Part shown: positions 1 to 11,719 of the stretch, in pieces
Position numbering within the stretch: position 1 is the stretch's first letter
How the letters are laid out: every line of letters starts with the position of its first letter
Notes under the pieces: model-generated
What the model was told of the DNA's origin: nothing
What the model saw: the letters and a program-made list of their open reading frames with translations, nothing else
Databases searched by the model: none
Position numbers and translations under genes: made by a program
Origin: Cristatella mucedo
Lineage: Eukaryota > Bryozoa > Phylactolaemata > Cristatellidae
NCBI GenBank assembly: GCA_009760855.2
Contig: WPIO01000039.1
Span: 3,370,501 to 3,434,500, forward strand
DNA: 64,000 bases
Direction: 5' to 3'

Positions 1-197
1 CCGTGCTTCGCGCGGTAACTTTTCCGCTGCCTGAGATGTGTGCTGTTGGCTATCAATCGCGAGCCCGAAACCTTGGTGGCTTTGACTTCGCCACAGAAAA
101 CTCTCCAGTTTAGGGCCTACTTCATCCTCGTGGCTTCAAGGAGGAACAGATGGCAGTAAGCTTGCACTCACGTGCTCATACAGTATGTTTAAATACA

Positions 198-212
<15 letters not shown>

Positions 213-262
<50 letters not shown>
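213..262. repeat. (CA)n microsatellite
   Basis: An uninterrupted CA dinucleotide run, preceded by ACGC-type units and followed by an AT-rich (TA)n stretch to about 290. Open frames across it are low-complexity artefacts. Confidence 0.97.
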
Positions 263-265
<3 letters not shown>

Positions 266-559
266 TATATATATATACATATATATATGTAAATAGGACC
301 AATTAATACGGATATATATTAGGGTGGTCCGTAGGTACAACAAAAAAATGATTTTTATATCATCGCAAGTTGGTAGGTGACAAATGATTCTAATATATAA
401 CATTAAATCTGGTGAAGTTTTGCATCGTTTAGGGATATTTAAAGGTTGCACAGTGCCTCTGGGGTTCAACCGGGCATACCATTTTGCTTTCGGTAAGTCA
501 GCAAATTGGCAATGTCAGCTTAATTCTAATTCAGCTAAATTAATTCAGCTAAATTAACA

Positions 560-1290
560 GCCAATTTAATTTTTAATTCAGCTAAATTCTCTCCCTGTTC
601 AGCATTAGCTGTTCACTGGGACAAAAAGCTGTTGCCTGACTTCACTGGAAAAGAGAAGTTTGATAGACTGCCCGTTATAGTATCCGGTGTTGAAACAGGA
701 CGAATACTTAGCGTTCAAAAAACTACTTCCAGCACCGGAGAAGCACGGTCAGCCGCTTTAGTATGATGTATCAATGACTGCAATGTTCGGGACATAAGGC
801 TGCAGTTACAATATTCAACCGCAATCTGTGGTATTTGAGCAAAATAGCTATTGGTATAGCTTTCTTTGATCCATAAACTGATTTCAGCAAAAAACTGACA
901 ATGATCAGCCACATGTAACGTGTAAAATCTGGAACAGACCACCTACCACAAAGACGTGACTAAATTTGTCAATGCTTCACAGCTACTGATTGCATTTATA
1001 ACCTCCAACACCAGAAAGTTTTTTGAGATCCTGCAGCTGAGTAGTGCGTTTCCGAGGTTGTCACCAGAGCAAAGAACAGAAAACAGTGAATACGTTGCCT
1101 TAAAACAAATTGTGTCGGCTGTAACCGTAGCTAGCGACTCTGCTAAAAGAGGAGTGCAACTCGTACAGGATTACAATTCAATGCTAACAAAAAAGGAAGA
1201 ACAAAAACAGTACTTATTGCAGGTTTACTAGGAACATTGCCACAAATTTACGGATTCCAAGAAAGTCAATTTGCTGTTGGAACTTTCGAA
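560..1290 (+). pseudogene. decayed transposon-like uncharacterised gene
   Basis: The plus strand near 605-690 reads as a protein with the pattern HWDKKLLPDFTGKEK followed by DRLPVIVSG. A second open block (956-1231) contains SAKRGVQLVQDYNSMLTKKE and EEQKQYLLQVY. From memory, these two patterns belong together in a large family of uncharacterised invertebrate proteins that occur in many repeat-like copies, with motifs such as TGKEKxDRLP and AERGVxLIQDFN. Here the frame is broken by several stops between 760 and 955 and again at 1231, after which family-like residues continue. I infer a dead copy of a repeat-borne gene. The family assignment is from recall and was not checked against a database. 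Confidence 0.5.
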
Positions 1291-1846
1291 AACCGAATAA
1301 ATAATTCGTAGTAGCACTGAAGATCGACTGTATTGACTACTGTTTTAAGCATAAAGTACTACAAATCGACAAATGATACAACTGTCCGTCTTACTTTTTT
1401 GTTATTAAGTTAGTGCAATAATACAGTTGCATAATAATACATTGCTTGCTGTTGATATTTACGTCAAATAGTTTAATCTACCAAAAGGTCGTTTTTTGCG
1501 ATATAGTCAGAAATATTGATTGACTTGTGCAACCTCTAAACCTGCTTCAGATCACTTCAAACTATATTTTTTCCCCCGAAAACGAATGGCGGCACCGCGG
1601 CGTCACCGGCTTCCGTCTTCGACGATGCGAGAGGAGCCTGCAAGGGCGCAGGCCGCCACGGGGAGCGGCCAAGGGCGCCAGCCGGTCCACCGGTCGCCCT
1701 AATCCTAATCCTAATCCAAGGCCGAGGACGGCGTCTTAGCGCATGATCGAAATCGTCTGCGCAGAATGCACGACGCGTCTTGCTGCATTTGCGAGCTGTG
1801 AACGCTTCGCTCTGGCTGCTCTGGAGGCGGCGGAGACCCCGGCAGC

Positions 1847-1893
1847 GAGCGCACCACCGAGCACCGCGGCGGGCGGTGCTCGGTGGTGCGCTC
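1847..1893. repeat. perfect 21-bp hairpin
   Basis: A 21-bp arm (1847-1867) is followed by a 5-nt loop and its exact reverse complement (1873-1893). The stem is GC-rich and mismatch-free. It could be a cruciform, part of a decayed fold-back element, or a small-RNA hairpin. No flanking gene explains it. Confidence 0.85.
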
Positions 1894-2254
1894 AGATAGG
1901 CCACTTCCTCAGCGGACAAAGATAAGCTGCTGGGCGTCAGAAACCGCGATCGTCAGAAAGCACTATCGGTGACTGCATTTGGACGACCAGCTACGCGTAC
2001 ACAGCATGCAGCCGGATGTGGCTCTCTTGGCTACGGCGAATGAGTGAGAGGCTAGGATTTCCTCTCCGAGCAGCAAAGCCTTAACCTCAACCGATTGGTA
2101 GGACGTCTTCGCGTCGACGAGGATAATGCAAAATCACGTGTCGCACGCGAAGTCGCTTAGCTTAGCGAGTTTCTGAGTAGCGGCGAGACACTTGAATTGG
2201 ATACGATGCGCTCTCGTGCAAACTTGCAGCCCTGAGCGCTTTTTCTGGCCGAGG

Positions 2255-2300
2255 AATCTGCGTTGCCAAGGCAACGCAGATTTCGCGGCGAGCCGCGAAA
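2255..2300. repeat. two back-to-back perfect hairpins
   Basis: A 13-bp inverted repeat (2255-2267 and 2270-2282, 2-nt centre) is followed directly by an 8-bp inverted repeat, TTTCGCGG/CCGCGAAA (2281-2288 and 2293-2300), then an A run. Confidence 0.8.
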
Positions 2301-2394
2301 AAAAATATAGCGCTGACATCTGAGGTGCGTGGAAAAATAGAATAGCCTTCTGTCCCAGCAATATACCATCCCATGTGTACCAAGTTCTCCTTTA

Positions 2395-4245
2395 TCTCAG
2401 ATTTAAGAAATCGGTCTTTTATCGTTATGGGTGATTTTAGCATTCATTTTGACAATTTAACATACGCCTTAAGTGCGGAATTTCGTACACTGACTAAATA
2501 ATTTTCTGTTGTGGCTTATGTGCATTACCTCACTCACAATAAGGGTAATACACTCGATCCTATATCCTCCCACAAGTATATACTATCATCCCCTACTGCT
2601 ACCAAATCCTGCCAATCTGATCCCACGTGAGTCTCATTCAATCTGCAGTGTGTGCCCTCCTCAGCATTCAAAATAATCTGTGAATCGAAAAACCTCAAGA
2701 CAATTGACATTGATACTGTCCGAGCAAAAATTCCTTATTTGCCCCTGCTGCTCAATCCTCTTTCAGACCTGTTGTCATTGGAAGAATGCTACAGCAAGAC
2801 ACTTACTGATATGCTTAACCAGTTTGCACTTCTGACTGAGCGCACTATGCGCCCTCTCCGAGACGGCCTATGGTTTACTGCAGACTTTAAACTAGCTAGG
2901 TTTACTAAGCCTAAGCTTGAGAAAGCATATCAAGGATTGCGACTAACTCTTCATGGTCATGCATGCGAAGACTACTGTATATCATACCCATCCATCCAAG
3001 CTTCCATAAAAACATTGTTAATTCACAGATGAACAATGCAAAAAGGCTGATATCTACGATCAACCGTTTCATTAATCACTCCCGTCTTATCTCTTTACCT
3101 AGTGATCCTTGTGTTGAACTAGCACATCGTTTTCTGGGACAGCAAGATACAAAGCATAAAATAATCCATCCCCAAGGTAGCAGCATCACCTCTGGACTCA
3201 TGTTCCTCAATAACAGCTCCTCCAGACTCATCTCCCTCAATTCCGTGCAACACCTCAATGTCTATGTTCAAGGAGGCAACGAGTAACCTCATCCCAAATT
3301 TGTCTCCCAGTCAAAGAAGATTACTAGTCCTCTAAACCCAAATACCACTGTCTTACTTCTACGATGCACAGATCTGCTGCTGCCACGAATAACTAACGTA
3401 ATAAATATGTCCTGGCCTCTATTTCATGTACATGCACTTTTTAAAATGGCCGTCGTTAGGCGACGAATTAAGAAAGCAACAGTAAACCACAAGAAAATGT
3501 GCTGCCTCCGCACGGTCTCCTTTCTACCGTTCCTATAAAAGACACTGGAACGAGTTGTGGCAGACCAGCTGCACTCTTACATAGAAACTTCAAACCTAGC
3601 AAGTCAGTTCCAGTCTGGTTTTGGTGCTAATCTCTCCAAATAGTCAGCATTACTTCGTCTATATAACGACCTTCTCAGGAATGCAGACTTAAGGTAAACT
3701 CTCTCTCTCTCTCTGCTTGTTTTGCTGAATTTTCGGCAGGTTGATACTGCTGATCGTCGAGTCCTTCTCGAGTGCTTCTCATCTCGCCTGGGCATCACTA
3801 GCAATTTACTGCTTAGGTGGCTTAGGTCCTATCTCAGTGGGAGACTCCAGAGTATTGATGTGAACGGAAACAAGGGATCAGAAGAACCAATAAAGTATGG
3901 GGTACCCCAGGGCTCTCTGTGCTTAGTCTGCTTCTTCTCACGGTTTATACTCTTCTTAATGCCGACGTGACTGCCAAGCACAATCTAGGCTTTCACTTCT
4001 ATGCGGATGGCACTCAGTTATACCTTTGCTTTGATCCTTACCAGCCCTCCAGCACGTTGAATTCTCTCAACTCCCTTGCTGCATGTATTGCTGACATCAG
4101 CACATGAATGGCAGCATTCCTTCTCAAATTGAATGGCGATAGCACCAACTTAGTATTCATGGGAAAATTAAATGTGACTCAGAAATAGGAAAGGCTAACG
4201 CTCAAAATCGGCTCTGCCAGCTATATAGTAGGGGCTGCGAGCTTC
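2395..4245 (+). mobile_element. CR1/L2-like LINE, degraded, EN end plus RT
   Basis: The 5' part resembles the endonuclease C-terminus (MGDF, HNKGNTLD). The middle (2652-3286) matches the EN-RT linker of the better copy at 46966-49257. The 3' part (3500-4230) is a reverse transcriptase with GVPQGS and a catalytic box that reads YADGTQ instead of the expected YADDTQ. Multiple frameshifts and stops break it. It ends at about 4235, before the usual C-terminal domain and (ATT)n tail, so it is 3'-truncated as well as old. Confidence 0.85.
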
Positions 4246-4720
4246 CAAGGGGGGGGGGGAGGGGTGGTTGGCAGCACGCATGTTCTAAACAAAGGGTCAG
4301 CGACTTCCAGCGGCCCTAGCACCGCAGCCGCCATTCATTTAATTTATTAAGTTGGGGAGGAAGTCGGATGCTCGGAAGTCGGACGCCCTCTCGAACATTC
4401 CTCAGCCGTCAGCCTCTTCGGATGGCAACTGGACATCTCTTGTATCTTTCTGCCTGTCCCTCATCAAGTGCTCCCACGCCAAACGTGCCAGGGGCGAGCT
4501 GGGGCCACGGGCGGGCGGGTGAACGGGCGGGCGGTGAACGGGGACGGGGTAGGCGGATGCGCACTTAGTCCGCCTGCCCTTGAGCCGCTTTGGGCGTTCG
4601 GTCAAAATTTGTCAGAGGTGTCTTCGCCGTCCTATGGTGGCTGCGCCCACACCGGCTGACGGCCGACGCGCCGCCCATGCGCAGGCTACGAGGCTCCGAG
4701 ATGCAGCGGGCGGAGCGAGC
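4246..4720. other. intergenic, G-rich then CpG-rich
   Basis: Starts with a G homopolymer-like tract (about 4249-4268). No gene, RNA or known repeat was recognised. The small overlapping open frames are typical of CpG-rich DNA with few stops. Confidence 0.5.
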
Positions 4721-4721
4721 G

Positions 4722-4790
4722 GAATAAATAAATAAAATTCATTTGTATAACGCCCCAAGAGAACTTAATCTATATTCAGACGCTTCACAT
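4722..4790 (-). mobile_element. CR1/L2-like LINE 3' end fragment
   Basis: AATAAA-type tail followed by the reverse complement of the conserved LINE 3' end (a diverged GCGCC..AGAGAACTTAATCT pattern). Only about 70 bp remain. Confidence 0.6.
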
Positions 4791-4794
4791 GAGC

Positions 4795-4905
4795 CGCAGG
4801 GACTCGATCCCACGACGGCGGCCATTAAATGCATTCTCCTTAACCTCGGTCATCAAAGGCAAGCACCAGTAGCCGCCTGGGCTAAACCCAGACGGCTACT
4901 GGTCT
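4795..4905 (-). mobile_element. possible tRNA-derived SINE head
   Basis: Read on the minus strand this stretch has GGGATCGAGTCCC, a good match to a pol III B box, about 75 bp downstream of a CCCAGGCGG block. The 17-bp imperfect hairpin at 4865-4903 includes the CTGGGCTAA motif also seen in the SINE copy near 13780. Low certainty. Confidence 0.35.
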
Positions 4906-5900
4906 CAGCGTCGCGTGCGGCGAGACCGTCGCGAAAAAGCGCCGTCCGATGCCTCAGCGGCCGCGAGCGCGCAGCCGCTCGCTCCGAGGCCGGACGCAGT
5001 CGGACGCCCTGACTCCGTCGCTCCTTTATTCTTCGCGCGAGCGGTCGCCGTCGTCCGCTCGTCGCGCGAGAGACGCGCGGGCGGATGACGCGAGTCGGGC
5101 CAAGCGTGGAGGCGGCTTAATCGAATCTCTTCCCTCGCAGCGCTTGCGCGCTCGCCCGGCGAGAGGCTAGGCTCGGAGTCGGTCGGCGCCAGGTGCTCGC
5201 GTGGGCCGCCGCCCGGTCGACGGCTGACGTGCCCGACCGAGGGGCGAACAGCAGTGGCGCTCCGCGGCAAAGGGAGGCGGCCCGGCGGAGTCATTGGTGG
5301 GGAGAAATGGGAGACGAGCTTTGAACGCCCTCGATCTCGAGTCGGCGATTCGGCGGCTGGCAAGCGGAGGCATCCGATTTGCCGCCGGATGCCCTTTTAA
5401 CCGGCACTGCCCGCTGTTTGCTGCGAAGCTACTTCAAAAGGAGACACTTTTTGCACCACCTCATTCGCGGGCGAGGTCAGGTCGCTTCGAACCTGGTGGC
5501 GGGCGGGTGCTAGATGGCGCGTGCGACCGGCCTTGGTCCGAGAATCCAGACCGGAGTCGGCACGCAGATCCTGCGATGCTTGCCTGCCGTTCTTCTGTCT
5601 TTCAGTGACGGAGCAGGGTCGTTCGAAGGCACGCTCCTGACTTTACGCACCGCCTAATCGCATTCTCTTGTCGCGTACTTTTCGCGTTGCCGAGCGGCGC
5701 TCTGTTAGTGTACCTCGCCCCGTTCCGACCGTTGCGCAGAGAGTTAGCCGCAAAAGGAATAGAGTTCTTTAAAAGGACGCGCGAGCGAGCGCGCATTATT
5801 CAAAGGATTCCTTGCTGCCCGACGGCTCTACTCGCGCTATCAAGGTCAACATTAAGAGTGACTGCCATCTGCCGTATCGGGTCCGTCGGAGACGTGCCCC
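4906..5900. other. CpG-dense block without a recognisable gene
   Basis: CpG dinucleotides are far denser here than in flanking sequence, and open frames on both strands follow from stop-poor GC-rich composition. It could be a CpG island or promoter of a gene outside or unrecognised here. No exon with a recognisable protein was found. Confidence 0.4.
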
Positions 5901-6025
5901 AGCCCGTCGGGACAGTCTGTGAGCCAGTCTTCATGGTTTATTACGCAAGGTTTCGTGCACTTGTGTCGTACTAGTGCGAGTGCGGTCACTGAAATGATTT
6001 TTATAATTCCGCAGCTAGTTATCTC

Positions 6026-6270
6026 CAATAATAATAATGATGATACATTTGCATAGCGCCTTCAGAGAATTTAAGCTCTTTCTAGGCACTTTGCATTAGC
6101 TGCAGAGGAAGCACGATCGAAGATGGTTAGTGGTAACTTGCTCAATGACTATGAAGGAAGAGGCAATATGCATAGTGCCAACATGCACATGTGGTTACTG
6201 GCAGCATGCACAGTGTTAGGCATGCACAAGCGCCCAAAAGACGAATCACGTTGACTTCCTTACGCAGCAA
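6026..6270 (-). mobile_element. CR1/L2-like LINE 3' end fragment
   Basis: (AAT)n then CATAGCGCCTTCAGAGAA, the minus-strand view of the LINE 3' hairpin, followed by the usual GCATGCACAGTGTTAG-type 3' UTR. Diverged and heavily 5'-truncated. Confidence 0.8.
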
Positions 6271-6735
6271 CGAATCAAAAACCCATTGTAAAGGTAGGCT
6301 TTACGAATCCCTTCTTCTTTTTAAATAATGCCTCTTTATCAGGGAAGGAAATAATGTACACGTATTAATTGAGTAATCCTCATCTTAAATTTCTAATTTA
6401 GATTGCGCTTCTCGAATGCAGAGAATGTAAACGACTTACTCAAGATGATCGAATGCAAAACGACAGGCTCAAGCGTCGAGATTGGCCTGCGCATCGATGA
6501 TATCAACTTCCGTACTTGCAACGTAAGCGTCGCAGGTATGTCGCACAGAGAATATACCCAAACTTTGTATTTATATTACTACGCCTGGTTATAGCTACTT
6601 TGGGTCATAGCCCAAGATTACGGTGCTTGCACTTCGCGACCAGGTCGTCGATTCGAGATCTGCAGCAGCAGTCAAGCAATTATTCTCTGCTGCGATCGGT
6701 GTGATTTCCACTTTAGCCCTTCATTCCGTCGCTAT

Positions 6736-7003
<268 letters not shown>

Positions 7004-7109
7004 TTGTATATATATATATATAACGCTATATATATTGTCTACATATACATATAATTAAATATAAAGCATACATATTTATATATATGTATGTATATCCATA
7101 TATATGACG

Positions 7110-9430
7110 CTGCTGAGTCAGCCGATATTTGCTGAATTACGAAAGCATCGGAGAAATAATCCTACCTTTGAGGGGCGACGGTGGTAAATGGTGGCGGGTT
7201 GCGGTGGCTCTGAGGCGGTAGAGTCGGTGAAGCTGCATGTGTCGGGGCAGAAATCAATTATCTTTAGTGCGCTGTCAAGGTGCCGAAAAAAGTACTACGC
7301 TGATGTGGCAAATTGGCAGGCTCCGACCATTGTATTGGGGGGGGGGTGTGCACTCAGAAACATAAAAAACTAGGCAGATGAACGTAATGGCAGTTTTTAT
7401 TTCGTCCTTACGTACGTAAGTGGGTGCAAATTATTTCAGATCTAGAATGGCTTTTTAAATGAGCATTCGCTGCTTAATTATAAAAGCTGGTTCAATCAAA
7501 ACCCTTAATTAATTCGTATTTATTCGGAAATAATTTAAACGGTTCAGCTTCACTGAGCGTCTACCACCCCCGGGCTCACATACATAGGTTGAGTACTCTT
7601 GACGCGAAAGCAGCGGCCGTAAGCGGCGGTAATGTTTTAAATCTTAACCGATATTTGTGAAGTTATGAAGTTAGTCAAATATGAGTTCAGTGCACTGAAT
7701 TGGTGGAATTTATTGAACATAACCCTTCAATCAGTTTCTTCTCTGCATATTTTCAAAAGTGGGCTTACAAATCGCATCTAGTTATTTTTAGACTGATTAT
7801 AACGACTATTGGAGGCCCATATCTAGACTGTTTAAATATCTGTATCCTGGCTGCTGTTACAAAATGCATTAATTATTGCTAAGCCTATCCCATACCATGA
7901 AAAATCACGCAAAATACCAACTTTGCCATGGAAAGCAAGCCTGAGTGTCAGCTGACCTAGCTTGTGAACCAGGGCTGCTAACGAGTAATCTTGCAGTTCT
8001 TTCTTACGGAGCAAAATCTTTACAGCTGGAAAATAAAAAAACGAGTTGAAAACTGAGCTTATTTTGTAATTGAGCGATCGTAGAAATGATGTATGTTCAT
8101 CACAATTTTAGTTTTCAGCAATCCGAATGCATTTTCCGTTTGCATTTTATTCGCTTTGTCTCTCTTCCCATTGGTCAGCGCCGATTAGCGATTGGGGCCG
8201 TAACTCGTATTTACGGTCGTGCGGACGTATTTTACAAACATTTTGATTTTCAATTCAATTTTCAGTTTCTATCATACGAGCGTTTTTTGACTGTCATTCG
8301 CATTACAATTTTCAAATCGCGACGACTCCCGTTCGGTCGATGCAGCATCGGCTAGCGAACAAGCAGTGACTTCCTTTGGTGAGACGTACGCACATTCATA
8401 GTTATATCAATAATAATAATGAAATTTCACTTGGCATAGGAGTTGCTTGTTTTTGCGGGCTTGCTCGTTGGTACGTACGCTAAGGCCTACATAGGCTTGC
8501 CTCGTGGCGTAGATGACTTTTTTTCATTGCTTGCTTTCCGTTACACAGAGGCAAACTTTGCAGCTAGCTGTCTCGTTATTTAGTTGCACCAGCAATTAAT
8601 CGCTTAGAAGTGCCGCGACAGCGCCCAACGAAACCTGCTGCGCTACTCAACTGTCTATTCATTCATTTTTTCCAATAATTAATTTATAAGATCCACAGGC
8701 TTCCAGGGAAGCTTTTTAGGCGCGTGTATGCACTTCATCTTCCACGAGTGCGGTATCTGTCGCGTGACGTTTATCCTTGGTATTTCGCTCGCCGCACGCA
8801 TGCATGTGAGTGGTTAAATCGCTCGCATTTCATCTGCGTCTACATCTACGGCCACTCAGGGAGGGGCATAGCGATCTCTTCGGGTTACGGAGGTATAAGT
8901 ATGCAGAAAGCGGTGTAAAGTCCAGTGCGTAGAGCGGTAAAAGTACCTGTACGCGCCTATTTCCCCCCCCGTTGATTCGGTGGGGAGGGAGGGCAAACGT
9001 TGCACTTATTTGACTTATTTGTAAACCATAATGACGTGACGACAGTGTAAGCGAGCGAACTCGTTTGCTTTTAGCCTCCAGGTGTCTATCGCAACGTATT
9101 CTGGAGTCTGAAGAAGCGCTGACGCGCCCGCCTACCAACGTGCAACGCGCGTTCGAGACGGCACTCTGACGCTCGCATCGCCGTTCGCCGTGCGTTGCAT
9201 ATCGGTCCGCTGATGCGAATTTAGCACGCCAGCGTGCGGACCGCGACGACGGAAAGGCAGATGCTCGCTCGCGGTGCCGCAGCCGTCATGCGGCCAGAGG
9301 CGCCGTAACTTGTACGACGGAAATCCGTAGGCAGATAGGTTTGGTCGCCACTCTCGCATATTTTCTTTTGGAAAATCCTTCCTCTTCTCTTTAATGGGTT
9401 CGCCGACCACTTGCTCCTGGGTCGGTGAAG
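7110..9430. other. intergenic, no gene recognised
   Basis: Mixed-composition host DNA with short non-matching open frames only. A G run lies near 7339-7347. Nothing recognisable as coding, RNA or classified repeat. Confidence 0.5.
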
Positions 9431-9437
9431 CCACGCG

Positions 9438-9438
9438 T

Positions 9439-9497
<59 letters not shown>
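9438..9497. repeat. (CAG)n trinucleotide repeat
   Basis: About 19-20 uninterrupted CAG units. They lie in a CpG-rich block (about 9120-10080) and are open in several frames (poly-Ala/Ser/Leu/Gln). I could not attach them to any recognisable protein. Confidence 0.95.
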
Positions 9498-9839
9498 TCG
9501 TAGCAGCGACTACTTGGCGCCGCGCCTAATTGGTCGCCCAGCCAATCCATCACATTTCAGGCAGCCGTACTGGCGGCGGCTGCTACGCTTTGACGCGGAG
9601 CGAAGCGGATGTGCGCCCACATTGGATGCCGGTGGCCTTCGCGTGGCTCGCCTGTTCGCTGCGCACCGTTGGCAGCAAAGCGGTTGCCGGTTATGAGTAG
9701 ACAGCTGTCCTCTCCTGAAAGACGGGCTCGTCGCTCGCTTCTTACTAGCAAGGTCGCTGTGCCCCACCCACTCACTCGGCTCGCCGTCGACGCCTCTTAC
9801 TGCTCCTCCTCCGACGGAAAGGGTCTTTCGTTATGTGCG

Positions 9840-10115
9840 TAGACATTCCCCTACGCCACTCGATGCGGAGTTAACGACGTGCATTCGCAACCTTCTTCTC
9901 TTCATCTCCCATCGCACCTTCAGTTTGGCTAATCGCACTATCGCAACTGCCCTCCTGACTCCGTTGTACTTCTCATGTTCTCTTTCTTTCGCGAGAAGAA
10001 GTTTGTTGACGCACCGCATGCGTACCGAAAGCCGCTTAGGCTTCGAGCGCGCTAGAGAGAACTCTGAGGCTACGTAACACCCACACACGCCTTTGTGGGT
10101 TTTTGGAGTTACCGA
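9840..10115 (+). repeat. diverged paralogue of the Polinton insertion site
   Basis: The segment around 9985-10115 (CGTACCGAAAGCCGCTTAGG, then GTAACACCCACA) matches the reverse complement of the sequence left of the Polinton (about 35395-35543). The segment just before it (AACTGCCCTCCTGACTCCG, near 9940) matches the reverse complement of the sequence right of the Polinton (about 60396-60440). The two halves are contiguous here, so this copy lacks the element. The insertion point maps to about 9974-9978. Confidence 0.7.
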
Positions 10116-10129
10116 CGGGGGATATACGT

Positions 10130-10850
10130 TACATTAATTACTCGGTCCTGGCTTTCTCCACAGACCAGAAGTCATTCACATACGATGGCTACTTCCAAAT
10201 CAGTCTCAAAATGTGAGTCTCTGAACCCTCTGTAACGGGAGCGGTTAAGACAACTAGAAGATACTCATGGCCACGGGTTAGTAAGACCTCGGACTAGTAG
10301 CTTGCACAGAATCGCGAACAGGTGCGCGCGAAAAGAAGCATGCCGCAGCTAAAAAGAGACAAGCTCTTGGAGGCGAAAGGACCGCTGACCGGAACGCTTG
10401 AATATGAAAGGTGAATGCCGAATAAAGGGGTTTTGAGACGAAAAGGTAATAAACACTTTATTATGCAACGATTCGTTGACAAAATTATTTCTCCGTGGAA
10501 CTCCAATGACGGCGCTCGAGGATAACCGTCACGAATGCAGCTCATGGGCAAGGACGCGTGTCAAGGACATATTCGGCAAAGCCTTGATACTCGCACGACC
10601 GCTATCTGAGAAGTTCGCAGCGGCAGCATACTTATTTTTTTTATCTGCCTCAACTTCCACTTGCATTGTTCGGCGTGTTTACTTGTGCGCTTTGAATCGG
10701 CTGTACAGCACGGAACAAATAAAGCTCAGCCGCAAGCACACACCGGAGTATATTTCCTCGCCCTAGCCCCACGGATCGGCTGCTCTCCCGACATCCACTT
10801 CCGGCTTCGGCGGTCTCCGACGACTCAGAACTGAACTTTGCACCAAGGCT
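10130..10850. other. intergenic, no gene recognised
   Basis: Short open frames only (for example 10476-10766). No recognisable domain or repeat was seen. Confidence 0.45.
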
Positions 10851-10853
10851 GCG

Positions 10854-11717
10854 CAACAATACATTGTAGATAAATACATTGCAATATATTGGCTACAAAA
10901 TATTATACTGATTTGGGTGACCGTACCAATATATTGTACTGGATTGCTAGACAGTATCGATATATTGTACTGGATTGCTTGACAGTGCCAACATATTTAG
11001 TATAGCGCTGCAACGACAAGACATGTCCATGAAAAAATTCGATGTTTTATTCCAATCGATCATTGATTCATACCAAGAGTTTGTCTTCCACCACTACGTT
11101 GGCAAGGATGCAGATATTATTCAAAGCAAAGATATGGAAACGGCCATCGTCCAGATACAAACAAACTAGGAGAACACTGACAATCCATGAAAAACGTGCT
11201 GTTGAATAATTGTTGCTGCTTGCATCTTCGCACGCGGAAAAGGCAGCAGATTATGATGCTCAATTGTATTTTACTGGGCGAGCACTCAAGCGACAACATT
11301 TTGAAGAGAAAAAAGCATGCATCAAGTACATCGACACCGTCTTCTTGTTTCCAATAACAAATTAGGTGGAGAGACGTTTCTCAATGGCAAAGCGAGTGTT
11401 TTGTCCTTGCCGGTGTAGTTTGCAACCCAGAACGTCGGAGGCGCTGCTTTTTCTGAATAAAAACAAGTCACTGCGGAATTTGGGTCTGGTGGCATTGATA
11501 GGGAAGGAAAAAGTCTCAGGGACAGCCAGTGATAACGAAGAAAACGAACAGCAATATGATGATTATTTCTAAAAGCTCAGAAAAAAACATTCCAACATAC
11601 GATGTGCGATATATTGCATTGGCGGGGTAAAATATTACAATATATTGTATTTTATGGATTGACTATTGCAATATATATCGTATTTTGGAATTACACATTG
11701 CAATGTATTTATTGTTG
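10854..11717 (+). mobile_element. hAT-type DNA transposon remnant with inverted ends
   Basis: The left end (CAACAATACATTG, then AAATACATTGCAAT) is matched in inverted orientation by the right end (ATTGCAATGTATTTATTGTTG). Several copies of a CAATATATTG-type motif sit just inside each end. The interior holds the C-terminal part of a hAT transposase. No clear 8-bp target duplication was found, and at about 860 bp it is too short for a full hAT. I infer an internally deleted, decayed copy. Confidence 0.6.
10975..11572 (+). pseudogene. hAT transposase C-terminal remnant
   Basis: The open block 11366-11572 reads ERRFSMAKRVF, then LLFLNKNKSL, and ends in an acidic tail. This is the pattern of the hAT family C-terminal dimerisation region (ERxFSxAKxV...LxPxxxExLLFLxxN). 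The upstream block (10975-11169) is in another frame and separated by stops. Only the end of the protein survives. It would have acted as a cut-and-paste transposase and cannot be functional now. Confidence 0.6.
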
Positions 11718-11719
11718 AA

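Larger units (their letters stand above)
1291..2394. other. intergenic, GC-rich, with strong hairpins
   Basis: No credible gene. The stretch holds a CpG-rich part (about 1580-1930) with short overlapping frames on both strands, three tandem CCTAAT units near 1698-1717, and perfect short inverted repeats listed separately. Confidence 0.6.

Noticed and set aside
176-469. 97-codon open frame on the minus strand
   Set aside because: It is driven by the (CA)n microsatellite (Cys-Val repeat) and has no other protein-like content.
1698-1717. Telomere-like tandem CCTAAT units
   Set aside because: Only three units, and the hexamer is not the standard animal telomere repeat; probably chance or a degenerate satellite scrap.
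6401-6520. Possible coding exon with AG/GT borders
   Set aside because: Splice-like borders and an open frame exist, but two frames are equally open, no family is recognisable, and no partner exon was found.
9394-9696. 100-codon frame with poly-alanine, and a poly-leucine frame opposite
   Set aside because: Both arise from the (CAG)n run in stop-poor CpG-rich DNA. The flanking residues look random and no splice context or family match was found.
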